Origin: Halichoerus grypus
Taxonomy: Eukaryota; Chordata; Mammalia; Carnivora; Phocidae
Length of the DNA: 64,000 nucleotides
Direction: 5' to 3'
Assembly: GCF_964656455.1 (NCBI RefSeq)
Contig: NC_135716.1
Coordinates: forward strand, 112,438,389 to 112,502,388
Below are positions 1-13,603 of the stretch, piece after piece. The notes beneath the pieces are model-generated. The model did not search any database. It saw only the letters and a list, made by a program, of their open reading frames with translations, and was not told the DNA's origin. Numbering within the stretch: position 1 is the stretch's first letter; every line of letters starts with the position of its first letter. The translations under genes were made by a program, and so were the position numbers.

Positions 1-2699
1 AAGGATGTATTGAATTAATGTTGATCATGTTCTTCTTAGGTAGTGTCAGGACCTTGGGGGAGACGATGGAGCAAGATGAAGGGGGAGAAATATCTCTGGA
101 AGAGAGGGGCCCGTCCCCTTTGAAAATGTGTTTATCTCACTGTACACAAAGGATGAAGGGCTCTTTTAATGAAGGCTGTGGGTCAGGGAAAGGGAGCTGA
201 TTCCCCAGGAAGTTCTCCCAGATAAGAAATCTGTGACTATGAACTCGTCTGCTTCTGTGTTTTTGTATTGTCCCTCCTTGGCTTCCTCTTTAGTTCCAGT
301 AAAATTATTTGCGGGTAGAAAAAAAAAAATCCCAGGTTTGTTTCAGCTGAACTAAGGGGAAAAGGTTGGTCAAAAGAACTGCTCAGGAAGGAGGGCCGGG
401 TGTGATGGGTCTACCTTCTTCAGGAGTCAAACTCAGCAGCTGGCTCTTAAATACAGACGGAATGAAATCCTGTATGAGAGGTGCCTCAACACAGCAAGCA
501 CTGGATAGATAGCTGCTAGGTAGACAGTTAGGAGCTCCTCCTTCCTCCCGCCTGGGCTCTGCTCATCCCCTGCTATATAGGCCCTACCCTGTTGGAACTG
601 TCAGCGCTCCTTCTCCATGGGCCTGGGGGTGCCTCCTGGATGGGGGCCGTGAACTCTTATCAGAGCTGAGCAAGGGGAAGGGCATGTGCTGAATGGCGTC
701 ACATTAATATGACTTCCAGCCGCTCAACCTGTTAGTAACCCTACTTAGGAGGGCTCCCTTCAGGCAGCAGGAATCATCCCCAGAAAGAAGCTGGGTGAGG
801 GCACGATTAATATGGACGAAGAAAGAAGGACCGGGTAACCATCTACTTGATGATCCTTTTGGGTCCATCAGGCCGAGGAATTTCATTTAAACTCAACTTG
901 AGGAGAGAAGGAAGAGAGGGGGATTGGGAAGGTTAAAGAATCTGTGATTGGTTTCCTTTCATATCCAGGATGCGGGAGCCGTCAGAAGGGGCCCAGGTTG
1001 GCAAATGCTCCCAGGAGCCCCTGCAGCTGGAATCCAGCCGGACCCAGCCCTGAGACTCTACATCCTGAGCGCACCTGAGAGCGGGGCCAGGCAGGGAACA
1101 ATTTACCTTAGCAGCATGTGTAAAGCCATGTTTTCTTTTCAGGCAACAAACAAAAAAACAACCTGAAAAGGAAAGAAAAAAAGGTAAAATCTTAGTGCAA
1201 TCCAAGTGTTTGCCCTGCTTGCCAAAGCTAGAACAGATACAATTTCCCCTTAGGAAGGATGGTGGGAGTTTGGGGGATGGTGTCTGTGTGTGCATTTAAT
1301 CCGGTAGATCCCCCAAATTGGATAGAGCCCCCAAAGACTGAGTCCTTTTGTTACTTGAAACTCCAACCCACTCATCAGGGGAAATCAAGGAACACCTTTA
1401 AACAACAGCTTTGAGATAAACTCAAAGACTTAAAAGCCAGTATTTTCCTTATAGAAACTCTATGCATATTCCACACATTTCATACATTGGTCTTTTAAAA
1501 TTCCCTGTTTCTGATGAAGTATAGTTTGCGGATCACCACTCATCAGAAGGTCCCTATTTCCCTATCCTCCCCCACTTTTTCTGGACAAAGCATTATTTTT
1601 AAACTCTCTAGTGATTGGTATTTGGCAATAGTAGGAGCTCTCAATAAGGGGATTTTTTTATTTTTATGAATTTTATGAATTGGGGAGAGACAGCACAATT
1701 TGACAGTAGAGCTTCTAGAAAAGATTTTGTTAAAACACTTGGAATTTAAAAGCTCTTTTTGCCTTGTAATGAGTCCTTTGAAAGATAATCTGTTCGAGGC
1801 CCTATGGGGTTTCTGAGGAAACGTGCAGCTTTGAGGGGAAATGCTCTCTCTCCCCCTTGGTCCCACAAGGGCACATTTCTCAACCCGGTGCTCTAGCTGG
1901 ATTGCTCTGCTTCCTGATGCAGTAATCAGATATTTTGGTGAAGGAAATTTTAAAGCCTAATCATGCTGTAGTGAGGAAGGTGGGATTTCTTTCCTTGCAT
2001 GTAACTCAAGGGCACATTTTTCTCAAAGACCAGGTGTTACCTTTTGGCTTCTCACAAGATGTCCAGCCCATTACTTTGAAGGAGGCCACAGTCTTTGCTC
2101 TTGGAGAGGTTACCATCCAGAGTGGAAGAGAGGCAGCCAGCCAAATAATTTACACATGTGGTAATTGCAGTAAACTTTTATTACTGTTGTCAGTACATTC
2201 GACACATTTATTGCATTTACTGAGCCCAGTGCCTGGGGACACAAAGGCAAACACTGAAATTTATCAAATCTATGCCAGATATTACAGTCACGCCATTACT
2301 CTTCCCCCCCTTTTTTTGGACTCACCAAGAAAGAACAAAACACTGCCAATTGTAATATAAATGCACCTTGATTCCAAAGATGCTAAAAAGTTGAGAATCT
2401 GCATCTTAGAATGAATAAGATGCAGTAATCCCTTCCAGATTCACCCAGTAGACAGCTTGGGAAACATTCACAAAGCAAGGAAAGAAATACCATCAGGTTG
2501 GAACAATGTGCTAAGTTGGTCCAGAACCAGGAACACCTGATGCTAAGAGGCAAGGTAGGTAAGGCTTCACAGAGGAGGTGACATTTGAACAAGGTCTTAA
2601 TGAATGAATAAGGATTTGCAGGTAGAGGAGACAGGGCATTTCAGGCTGAGGAACCTGTGTGTGGACTTCAAATAGATGTCTCAGTTTAAGGCTCAGAGG
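1..2699. other. Intergenic, no gene recognised
   Basis: Only short frames interrupted by stops and no splice-linked coding pattern. An L2-like stretch is suspected around 2200-2660 (a run near 2570 resembling the internal GAGGTGACATTTGAAC part). The rest appears unique. Confidence 0.5.
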
Positions 2700-2796
2700 A
2701 ATACATTAGGTTTTATTGTTCTCTTTTACGGAGGAGGAAACAGGCACAGGTTTAGTAATTTGCCCATTTCTTAGCTGGTACCAGCTATTACTCTTA
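2700..2796 (-). repeat. MIR fragment
   Basis: Reads like antisense MIR (GGAGGAAACAGGCACAG then TTTGCCCATTTCTTAGC). A possible continuation at about 3195-3270 (GGGCTTTGAACCCAGGCAG) lies beyond the inserted SINE. Confidence 0.55.
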
Positions 2797-3006
2797 TTTT
2801 TTTTTTTAAGATTTTATTTATTTATTTGACAGAGAGAGACAGCGAGAGAGAGAAAGCACAAGCAGGGGGAGCAGCAGAGGGAGAGGGAGAGGGAGAAGCA
2901 GGCTCCCCGCCAAGCAGGGAGCCCAATGTGGGGTCGATCCCAGGACTCCAGGATCACAGCCTGAGCCGAAGGCAGCTGCTTAACCGACTGAGCCACCCAG
3001 GCAATC
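2797..3006 (-). repeat. CAN-SINE, minus orientation
   Basis: Poly-T and AAGATTTTATTTATTTATTT at the left, GAGCCACCCAGGC at the right: the reverse of a tRNA-derived carnivore SINE of about 200 bp. Confidence 0.9.
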
Positions 3007-3270
3007 CACCCCCCCCCAATTTTTTTTTAATTATATATGTGGCTCACATTATAGTTCCGTCAGTCAACACTTTTCTAGAACAGTCTGCTTGAAGTGGTGT
3101 TTTTGAGCAAAGGAATGCAGCTGTGCCCATGTTCACGACCCTCCGCGGCCAGAGTGTGCTCGTCATAGCTCACATACTGACAGCTCCCTGGTTAGGCAGC
3201 CTGTCCTGGGCTTCACAGCTCTAAGTGCCAGAGCTGGGCTTTGAACCCAGGCAGCCTCGCTCCAGAGCCT

Positions 3271-5985
3271 ACCTTTGAGCTTCAGAAATGTGAGCTGTTG
3301 GTGACTTTGAGTGCAAGGGGGTGGGGTCAGATTGTTACTGTGTTACTCCCTTCAGGGAGCAGGTACATGCATGTTTCCAGAAGGTCTCTGAGGAGTGGGA
3401 GGAGTGGGAGGAATGCTGGGAATTTCTGGCACCAGCTGCAAGGTCTCCAGGAAGCAGCTTCAGTCCTGAGCCAGGCTCCTGTAAGAGCTGGGCACCTGGG
3501 GTGTTACCTGGAGGGCAACCAGGTTTGGGCCAGTACTCGTGAGCTTCTGCCTGAAGCCTAAGTCGTGAGCAAGGATCCAAACTCCTCCACACCCAGGACC
3601 CCGCGTCCTAACATCACTGTTCCAGCACCTACCCCACATACCTCACGGACTGAGGCAGCCATGCCATCGTTAACGCTTTCCCTCAGCTTACTGGCCCTTT
3701 CTTGTGTTGCCTACAAGTGCAGCTCATCCTCCAGACCCCGCCCAACCCGCTCCTCTGCTCCATGTTGTACTTGTCGGTCTCCATGGCCATGGCCCTGCTT
3801 GACCATCACCCCACGTGGGGTGGCAGCCTCCTACATGTCCTGTCCGCAGGGCCAAGGACACGTCGCACACAAGCTCGGTGCCTGCTTGGAATGGAATGGA
3901 CTCGAATCACATTCAGCCAACAGAAGGACACCGGTGACGACCCCCACACCGTCAAACTCCCCTCTGCCGATCCTCGGGGTGGCCAGGGGCTCTTGCTCTT
4001 TGCCTGTCTGTTAAAAGGCAGGACTACGAGAGGACACGGGCAGCAGTTACGTTTAACCTCTGAAGTGAGTGTTAGAGAAGCAAATCATGCAAGAAAAAAA
4101 CAACTCAGCAGCATGATTCAGTGACGGGCACATTCCAGGGGACACGCACGTTGGTTTTACTCACAGGCTCTTAATCCCTGAAACCCAATCCCTCTCCCTC
4201 TCAGGTGTCGCACGCTCTGATGTCTTGGGGTTGGAGGCACCATCAGGGGCCCATTTCCGTGACACCTGGAGGCTTCTATGCTTGAGTTCTCCACTTGATT
4301 CGTGTGCTTCTCACAGCAGTCTCATAGAGTGAAGTTTGGGGATATTTTCACTGGTCTTAAAGTCTTGCCTCATGAGTTAACCACATGTAGCAGCTTCTCC
4401 CACCTCCGCATGGTTTGATGTTTTCCCTTCAAACCTGTTACTGATGGTCAATGCTTTGGAATCCTGCCTCTCCTACCATGGCCAGAAGCTGGCAGCAATG
4501 ACCAGGTGCCAGGGGACACCTTTAAGATGGCAATAGGGCTCCCTGAAAAGGAGCTCCGAGTCAGACCCGGGAGCCGGGGCATGCTGCCGTGTCTGTGGAA
4601 TTGTCCGCCACTCCTCTTCTTGCAACAGCAAAGTAAAATGGACCCTTATTCCAAAAAGGAACAATTTGACCCCCAGCTCCCCAAGCACACCCCAGGAGCC
4701 TATCCCATCCATCACCTGAAAAATTCTTTTGCATTAGAATTTTGATTCTTTTACTACAATGTCTGGCCAAGATTCAGTACCTTGAAGCCAGACAACTCAA
4801 CAGGACGATCTCTCCCTTTTCTTCCTGATTGTAAAGTTGTGCACTAAATTTTGGAGTATGTACAATTTAGAGAAGGAAGTCCGTCTCCTGCTCAAGAAAA
4901 GCAGGGAATCTGCCTATGCAGTCCGTGTGTGAAGAGCTGTGTAGTGGAATGACATGCTGATATTCAGCTTCTGTGGTAGTGTTCTCATTCGTCTCCTTCC
5001 TCATCTCCTCTTCTCTTTCTACAGAGAAAGGTATCGTAAGGTCTGGGAGGGTGAAATGTCCTGAGGTGTTGCAGTATCTCCCTCCTCCTGAAGGAGACCA
5101 TCAAAGTGACCAATCTAAGAGGTTCGGTAGCCCTGTGTGCTGGAAATGAGGAATGCCGAGGACCTTTTGTGTTGCAAGGGCTGGAAAGGAAAAGTTGCTG
5201 GACCTACAGTGGTGTGGTCCCTGGGAATGGAACGTTTACAGAAGTTTGGGGTCTGCAGGACTGGACAGCCTTATATAATCTGACACAGCCCTTTTGGGTG
5301 ACTGGATCTTTGAGGAAAGGTCCCATGAAGAACTGAAGGTTGGCAGTAAGAGCTGTAATTCTGGGAACCTACACTGAGCCGAGCATGAGGTAGAGGATCA
5401 TCCTCCCCAAGCTCTTTAGTGGCCCATGTAAAGCCCTAGCCCGGCATCCTCTGAGGCTCTGACTGGGTATCTCACACAAGCAGGTGGCAGTGATCAGCCA
5501 CCATCTCCCACTGGGGTGGAGAAGTCCGGCAGACCCTTCTGTTTGGATGATGTGAGCCTTTGAGGTTTTGGACTAGTCATGGGGTGGGAGACAGCCCCAA
5601 GACAGAGGTGCTAGACTTTGTGCTCATCCCACAGTCTGTTAAACCACAGGAATTTAAGCCTCTTGGTTTGTACAAAAAAACTAAACCTGACAGTATTTGC
5701 CCCCGGGTTTGTAAGCGGTCCTATTGGTTATCACACGGAGAGTATGTGTACACATGAACAGTTTGAAAGCAAAGAGGTTTTCACCATGAGCCCCAGATTG
5801 AAAGGTGGTGAAGGGGCTTACCCCAAGCTTCTGTCTTGATGGTTCTGAGACTCACTGAATCAAATACAAAAAGCAGAAGCCACTTGATATATATTTTGTG
5901 TTTATAATGAGAAAGGGAAATGATCAGTCTGGGGAAGATGGTGCTAAAACAAAGCAAAATGAGAGCCTAAGCTTTGAGACAGGTT
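3271..5985. other. Intergenic, nothing recognised
   Basis: Several open frames of 70-150 codons occur by chance in GC-richer sequence (about 3240-4120), overlapping each other on both strands with no recognisable domain. No repeat family identified with confidence. Confidence 0.45.
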
Positions 5986-5989
5986 TGCC

Positions 5990-6140
5990 CATAGTTATTC
6001 TGCATTTAATAGATATTGCCATAGTATCTATTCTTTGCCATGCACTGTGCTACGTACTAGCAAATAAAGTGATAAAGCAGCCATTGTCCTTGCCTTCTGG
6101 TGCAGAGGTGGAGAAATACATTAATCAAATAATCAACTCA
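5990..6140 (-). repeat. L2-like fragment
   Basis: CCATGCACTGTGCTACGTAC, then GCCATTGTCCTTGCC, resembles the antisense 3' end of an ancient L2 (the TGCCAGGCACTGTGCTAGG motif). Confidence 0.4.
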
Positions 6141-6144
6141 AATA

Positions 6145-8920
6145 AGTAACAATAGTTAGCACTGAGGACGAATTATTGTCTATTTCCAGGCTGATTTATT
6201 TTCAGCTAAGGGACAGGAGAGTTGGGATTCTATATATACAGGTGGAGATAGGAAAGAGTTAAGCCCTACATGGGGCCTTGCTGGGGCTGTCCCAGGGGAA
6301 AAGAGGTGCCCACTTACCAGTCCTTGGGCAATGGGTTGGTTCTTCCTCTACTGTCATTTCAGAGAATGTGTGTTCCCTCCAGCATCCTGGCTGGCCCGGA
6401 AGGTCGCTGCAGGCGCAGGGTGCCACAAATGCAGGATTGTTCACTCTCTTTGGCTGGGGAAATGGGCTGGGGACCAAACTGGCCCACAAACTCAGGTTTT
6501 CCCATTTCATTTCAAGAATAGCCAACTTCAGGGCCTTAAAAACAGGTTTGTGGTAACACTAGGAGGGATGGGGAGGAGGGCCAAAGTCAATGCCATCAAC
6601 AGGCCATGGATACCTTCAGAATAATTTCCCAGTTTTGAAACAACTACAGAGTGATTGCCAGAGTAATTCAGAGGGGAGGAGAGATGGAGTGATTTGGGCT
6701 AGCAAGGCTGTATGTTGAAATAATATGAAATAGTAAAAAGAATGTCCTAGGGTTCCCCAAACTAGTCTATTTTTGAATAGCGTGGGTTTGGTTTCTTGTT
6801 ATAATTCTTGAGCATACTGTGCATTAATTTTCTATTAATTAGCTCATCAATTCAACAAATATTCATTGTAGTTCACTCTTCTACTAGCTGTAATACCTTA
6901 GGTTCCAATCTATCCATCCCTCCTTCCATCCAACCAACAAATACTTATTTAATAGTGCCTACTGCAAGTCAGACTTCGTGCTTCCCCCAAAGAGGGGAAC
7001 CTAACCTAACCTAACTCTTGGGAGAGGAGCTGGGTACAGTAAGGGAGACTTCCCTGTAGCAAAGACAATGCTTACAGTTCACCAAATCTCATGCCATTCA
7101 CCTCTCCCCAAGCACATAGGAAAACTACATTTCCCGGACACCCTTGGAAGTCCTTATTAGGTTAGGGCCACGTGACTAGATTCAACCTATTAGGAAAGAG
7201 TAGAAATGATGTATGTTGCTGTCAGGCCTGGCCATAAAACTCCTTGTGCAACTGTCCAGGGTCTGACGTTCCCTTCTGTGGTGAATCCAGATGGCATCAA
7301 TATAAGATGCAAGGGATGTGGAACCCTGAGTCACCACTTGGAGGAGAGCCACAGAAGGACTGTTGTGTGGAATTTATTTGTTATAACCTAGCCTCACCTT
7401 CCTTAACTTATGCATACCCTCTAAACATAAGGATGTCTAAGTTTAACACTGAAAGAAAAGGAGAAATTATCCTGGCTAAGTCAGGTAACATGACCACATT
7501 TAATGATCTTTTTCTAGGTAGGAAAGAAAAAAACATACTAAAAAAAGCCAACTTACCACACAAAATATCTTGATCTTCATACCAAAGTCTTGAATGAACC
7601 CCAAGTTTCTATTTGAACAACTGGGTATAGTGGTTGCATTCATCAAGGATGTAGAAATTTCCTGAAAAATTCTAATTTACCCTTTAGAGAGTTTTAATAT
7701 GACTGAAGAAGGTAACATGTTAGCTGAAAGAATCACTTTCTCATCATAAAAATGGATCATCCAGGCCTTGACCATTTGGAGTTTACCATTTAATGAGGTA
7801 GAATAAAGGAGAGCAGGGAGAGAATACCAAGTTCATTCAAATCCTAGAGCCTGTGTCTAGATTTCTTTCCCCTTCCAGGAAGGCTGCTCTTGTCACTTGC
7901 TTCCTCCTGACAGCTTGATATAAAGCAGTCACCCAGTTACACTCTGCTGAATCCCCCATTCTAATTTTCTGTGTAGTGCGCCTCACTGTCTGATAGTTCT
8001 CTTGTTTATGAATTTTGTTTATTATCGGCTGTCTCTTCTCATTAGAATGGGGAAAAAAATACTTTGTTCAACATTATCTCCAGGATGGTGAACAGTGGCT
8101 AGCACATAGTAGGAGCTCCATACGTGTTTACAAATAAGTGAATAACACGTGGCCAAACAGGAATAAAAAAGCAAATGTTTTGTTTTAAAACAGATTTGCA
8201 AATGTACTAAATGGCCAAGGTTGGGATGTGTCCCAAATGAGAACCGTGAGGTGGCCTTGTTTATCATTTTGTAGCAAAGAAAAACCAATGTCAATTGGCA
8301 TCAATATCTCATCTTTTTGAAATTAAATTTCTCAAAAGACACTCAGGAACAGTGCATTCCTGAGAATTCCTTGTTGACAAAGTCCCTCTATGTAAATGGT
8401 TTTGAATTTAGTGTTATTCATATACATTAAATCTCTTTTTTGCAACATGTCTTACATAATTCAATGCTCAAGAGGCAATTTTTTTGCTGTAGATGCTAAA
8501 AGAAGCAAGAACTCTCTTTCAAAAGAGACATGAATTCTTGAATGTGGGCCTTCTAACTGCCCTGGACCCTGAGGCATGGACATTTCAGATTTGAGTTATC
8601 AGGAAATCATAAGAACACGTAGTGTGTCTGTTCTGTGATCTAATACTGTCTTCAGACAACTAAAATCTCAGTTTTGAAAGTCATGTCCAATGAGTGTTAA
8701 GACTAAAAAGGATGTGGTTGCAATCCTGAAGCTAGAAGCTATAGCCAGAAAATGGGTCAAGAAAAAGAAATGCCAAACCAAAACTGATGGAACTGGGCCC
8801 TCCAAGGACTAGCTTTGCTGGTTCACCAAACAAGGTAGACTCCTCAGGAAGCTGCATGGGTGGGCTCATCTCAAACCAAGCTAACCAACCAAGCACTAAA
8901 GAGGAGTCTACACCTTCAGT
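6145..8920. other. Intergenic; possible old repeat at 7085-7400
   Basis: No gene recognised. 7085-7400 (AAAACTACATTTCCCGGAC, then CACGTGACTAG, then CAGGCCTGGCCATAAAACTC) resembles a common old mammalian repeat whose family I cannot name. The rest shows nothing recognisable. Confidence 0.4.
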
Positions 8921-8925
8921 AACAG

Positions 8926-9120
8926 AATGACTAACATTTACTGAGTGCTTACTGAGTGGTAGGCACTCCGTCAAGTGCTTTACCTACATCATCTCATTTA
9001 ATTCCTCATGGCATGTGCCAAGCATGGAGGGGTTAGTAATTTCTATTTATAGGCCCAGAAACAGGTTAATTAACTTGTCCAAGTACAGACAGATTTTCCT
9101 GACTCTAAAATTCAAGGTTT
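8926..9120 (-). repeat. MIR
   Basis: ACTAACATTTACTGAGTGC, GGTAGGCACTCCGTCAAG and ATCTCATTTAATTCCTCA match the antisense MIR 3' part. Confidence 0.7.
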
Positions 9121-9129
9121 TACCCATAA

Positions 9130-10290
9130 CCTTTCCAATTCTCCAGTCTTAGCATTCATTGTAATTATCATAAAAGATGGACTGCTTCTAGAGTGGCAGA
9201 AAACAAAAACAAAAACAAAAAATAAGCAAGCAAACATGGGCTCTGAAAACATATCGGTATATTTCATTTGAGTCTTCTTATAACAAAGAGGATCAAAATG
9301 TGCAACTCAGGAGAGAGTATGGGGGGTGGTGGAAAGAGGAAAGTAGGTCAAGCCTCTGGGTCTTGCCTCATTCCTGTATGAACCATCGGTATGACTCCAG
9401 ATCCCCACTCATCTGCTCTCTGTCTCTGTTTCCTAGTCTGTGAGATAGGACTAATCTGTACCCTGTATTTCCCAGTCCTGAGAAGATTTCTGAGAGGCCT
9501 AACAAAGGGAAGGATTCTCATTTAGGTTGTCTAAACAGTTTTGATCCATTTTAGTCTCCAGGATTTTTTTCCACTATCCACTAGGTACACAGGAACAAGA
9601 AATGTTGCAGTAGAATCACAATACGATTAAAATCTCATCTGCACTACAGGAAACCTAATTCATTCTTTGTGGCCTATCCTGTGCCTTTTCCCTTCAGAGG
9701 ACTAGAAAAGGGAAGGTCTTCTGATCTCTGCTGAGGAGGCAGCAGGAGGTAGCTTGGAAGGGAGGGCGGACACCAGCTTCTCACCTCGGAGTGGTCGTGG
9801 GGAGGCAGCGGGCATAGTGTAGTGGCCCATAAAACACCAGCAGAGTGGAGGTTGTGCCGTATCCATCTACTTAAATTCCTGCAACATTTTTATTATCTTC
9901 TGTCTAAATTATAAAGCTTCAGGCTAATATTTCTTTGGCATTTTCTCAGGTAGAAGTCTTGAACCAACTCCATATACCTTATACTCAGACAAGATGGAAA
10001 GGGGCTCCTTGGTCTGGCTGTCTGTCCCTGGGAGGCAGAGGTAAGGCCCTAGATGGGGGCTGGGGGGGGCGGTCTGTGAATCAGGGAAACTGCGATCCCC
10101 AGAGGTGTTGAGGGACCTCAGAGCTGAGCTTGAGGGGGCTCTGTGGGTGAAGGATGGAGCCCAAGGGATGCTCAAAACAATACTCTTCCTTCCTTCTCCA
10201 AATGTTGACTGTGTGACCCATGTCCAGGCACTGTCCTGAGCACTGGAGAAACAGGGATGAGAGGACAGTCTTTTATAGTCCAGTTTAAGA
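9130..10290. other. Intergenic, nothing recognised
   Basis: No coding or clear repeat signal beyond a short A-rich (AAAAC)n run near 9200. Confidence 0.45.
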
Positions 10291-10300
10291 CAGACTTTTG

Positions 10301-10330
10301 AATCAAACATGTAGGGAACTGGACTGGATG
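10301..10330 (+). repeat. 30-bp direct repeat, copy 1
   Basis: Identical over 30 bp to 11310-11339 (starts AATCAAACATGTAGGG, ends CTGGACTGGATG). Flanks differ. It abuts the start of a MIR-like stretch. Confidence 0.9.
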
Positions 10331-10505
10331 TGTTTAAACCTTGCCTGTGCCACTAATTAGATGGGACTGTTGGGGTTACTTGACTCTGAGCTCAGCTTCT
10401 TCAACTAGAAAGTGGGGACAACCTCACAATTATGACTGTGAAAATTAAGTTAGATTATTGAAGTGAAGCATTTAGCCCGGTCCCTGATGTGTAGTAAGGG
10501 CATCC
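10331..10505 (+). repeat. MIR-like fragment
   Basis: Degenerate match to MIR order: TGCCACTAATTAGATGGG, CTCAGCTTCTTCAACTAG, AATTAAGTTAGATTATTG, CCCTGATGTGTAGTAAG. Confidence 0.5.
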
Positions 10506-10509
10506 ACAC

Positions 10510-13500
10510 AATGCTGTAAGCCCCATGAGATAGGGATTGTGTCTTGGATTCACGTTGAATCCTCAGTGCTTACTGGGGTTATACAGAAAGTACTGAAAGA
10601 ATTATCTGTTGAAGGTTTAAAGGTTAATGAGGGAGTCAGGTTGGAGGCCAGGAAGCAAACTAAGGTTCTAGAACAGGATTAAAAAGTCGAAATGTCAAGA
10701 ACTAGAAAAAACAGAAACACGATGTAGGAACTGAACATTCATAGTAACCGGTTCCTGAGGGAGGCCTCTGCAGGAGGCAGTGGGTATATGGGTGGGCATG
10801 GAATAAAGGGTCGTGGGAGATCCTGGGGTCTCCTCCTCAGACCAACGCATAGGTTGTTAACAGTCCTCCTTGTTCCCACAAACACCCTGACTCTCTTCTA
10901 GTAACCATAGATCTGCTCTGAAATAATTAGCTCCCCTTCAGGAGTTTCCACTTGCCTTTTCCACCAAACCTTTTCTTTGCGTCAAGGGGGTACAAACAGA
11001 AAATCAGTTGTCAACCTGATGAACACACCATGGTCTCCATGCAGGAGGACGCATCATGGGACCCGGCAGTTCTGAGATGCGGGGCCTTGGAGGGCAGTCG
11101 CTCTACCAGGTCCAAGAATCGCTCTGGAGTTTTCCTTCAGGTGTCCTGGCTTTCGTTGTGAAGCCTATGTGAGGCTTTGCGGGGGTTGGTCAGCATGTTT
11201 TGGGCCAAGAAGTGAATGGGGCACTGTGCAGGATGGAGAAAGAACAATCTCTGACTTTGGATTAAGAGGTAAGATTTCAGATCCTTTCAAAGCCCGGACA
11301 TGCGAACGAAATCAAACATGTAGGGAACTGGACTGGATGGTGTTAGAAGAGAGACTTGCAGGTAGAAGGGAATTTCACACTGAATTTTGCAGGAGATAAT
11401 CCAGGGGGATTAGTGGAAATGGATGAAGGAGGCTGCTGAGTTGAGGAACTCAAAGGTGGAGGTACAGAGGCAGGAAGGAACAAGCTCTAGGAGCAGCCTC
11501 CCTTCAAAAGCCATCAAGTCAGAAAGAAATACCTCAATCTGTCAAGGACCCACAGGGCACTCTTCTCTGTTAGTTCCGAGGGCGAGCCCCTGGGGCAGCA
11601 ACCAGCCCACATCCTGCCTTCCATACTCTGATGGCCCAGCGACACACAGTGCCTGGGCTTTTGGAGACCTTCCCACGGGTGTTATTTTGATCATGCGTGC
11701 CCAGCAGTAAAATAACACCCAACTAATGAGCTGCCAATTGCAAACAGTTGCCACCAACTTCCTCCCTCCCTGTCCCAGTTCCCATCTACCCCGGAGTGGC
11801 CCCACGTCTTGATTTTCCACACACTTCAGAGCAGGGTCAAATGAAAGGCACATTCAGGGCTTCTGGGGAGAGAGGAAGGGCCGGGAAAGGGTTGCCTCGC
11901 TGCAAGACAAAGCTGGGTGAACAACTGTGTCTTTGCCTCGTTGACAAAGGAGAATGAGGGACGAGTGCCAGGCTAGCTTGAATTGACTGAAGAAAAGTAA
12001 CTTTTGTAATTCACGGCCCTCTGCGTGCTGTGAAAATGCTGGCAAGACAGTGAGACAGGCATGTACTTTGCAGGCAGAAAGAGCATGAACCATGAGACAA
12101 TTTTGCGTTCCAGGGTCAAGGATGGGGTTGCCCCAGGGCATCAGGAGAGCCTCTGGGAGGCAGGGACTGCCGGGGGAGGGGCTTGGCCACCCCTGCTGGC
12201 CTCAGGGTCCATAGCTCCCCCAGCACCACCTGCTGGGCTATAAGGACTGGCACCACCCACTTCTATGTTCACAGGGTCAATGTTAGCCAATCCAGGATGG
12301 CCATTGAGGGGTTCTGCGGGGAATCAAGGAGAGCCGGGAGGCTGCTCTCTGTAGGGAGGGAAGGCACAAAGAGCAAGTCAGGGGTAGTAGGAGGGAATCC
12401 AGTGCACCCCATCTATCGGTTACTCAACAAGGCATTACTGGGCTTAGCATAACAACTGGATTTTTGCTCCACTGCTTAACTAACTGATGAGCTATAAGGT
12501 ATAGATAGTGAATAACTTAGCAGTGATGAAGTATATACTGAAGACTTGCCCCCACAGCCACAAGAACCGCAAAGAGGAGGTTGGTGGCCAAAATTGAATT
12601 TCTCATCATTTTTGGTGGGTGGTCTCAGCCAGAGGTCATGGTTTAGAACAAACAAATGTGACATTTCTTACATCCAAGTGGTCTAGGAAAATCCATATTA
12701 ATTATACAGCACAAACCTGCTATGACTGGGGGGCAGTTGAGTACAACTGTGGAAAGGTGGAGAGCTCCCTAAGGGCCAGCGCCATCAGGAAAATCTTTGT
12801 GGAAGAGGGAGAACTGGAGTTAGGTGCTGAGGGAGAGGCGGGCTGTGGACAGGCAGAGGAAAGTGGGGAGGCATTCCAGGAGGGAGGGGCAGCACAACCG
12901 AAGACCATGAGATAAACATGGTGAGTTTATGGTGCTTTAGAGGGATTAGGCTGTTTGGGTTTAGCAGGTGCTCTTAAGAGCATGGGAGAGAAGAAAGTAC
13001 AGGCAGTTGGAGCTTAGAAAGGAGCTCATTGCAGGACCTCACAGTGCCTAGGACGGTCTCAGCTGTCAGGGTCTTCTCCTGAGACTCATCCTCAGGTCCT
13101 TTTGGGGTTTCAGGAGATATTTCATCAGAATTCCAAGCACTTTAGTTGATTTTTAATTCCCCCTCACTGAACCCCATGGAAGGGGGCCAAGAAAGCAGGT
13201 GCTACCCTGAAGTACTAAAACTGGGACTGAGAGGAAATTTTCAGAGAGAAAAAGGAGTGTCTTACGGGTTTCAAAAATCTTAGGCATGAAGCCAATAAGG
13301 CAGGAGGAGCTGCTGAGGGGACACCCTAAGAAAGCAGAAGAGCTTTGGGCAAAGAATTGGTTGTGGGGACAGGGAACTGGGCTTTACAATAGGGGGGCAG
13401 GGGCTGGGGAGAAGAGAGATGACAAGAGTCTCAGGCCACCACTAGAAAGTTGCTGTACTGAGATCCTGGGTATCTGCAGTACCTCCTCCTTTTCTGGAAG

Positions 13501-13590
13501 AGGCATCAGGGATCCCTTTGAAAAGAGATCATCCAGGATCTGTCAAAAGGGCAGGACAGAAAAAGGCAAGAATATTTGTGCTCACCACTT
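10510..13590. other. Intergenic, no gene recognised
   Basis: Frames up to about 110 codons are present but none shows a known domain or a splice chain. GC-rich patches at 12120-12250 and 12720-12910. Contains the second copy of the 30-bp repeat. Confidence 0.45.
11310..11339 (+). repeat. 30-bp direct repeat, copy 2
   Basis: Exact copy of 10301-10330, 1,009 bp downstream in the same orientation, not part of a recognised interspersed repeat here. Confidence 0.9.
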
Positions 13591-13603
13591 CAAGTCAACT
13601 TTA

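Noticed and set aside
2826..3092. 88-codon frame rich in Glu/Gly
   Set aside because: Translation of a minus-oriented SINE (GAGAGAG tract).
3241..4124. Overlapping 106-149 codon frames as a gene
   Set aside because: Low-complexity Pro/Ser/Thr content, competing frames on both strands, no splice pattern or known domain.
5106..5336. 76-codon frame with NLT glycosylation-like motif
   Set aside because: Isolated, no signal peptide, no splice partners, no recognised family.
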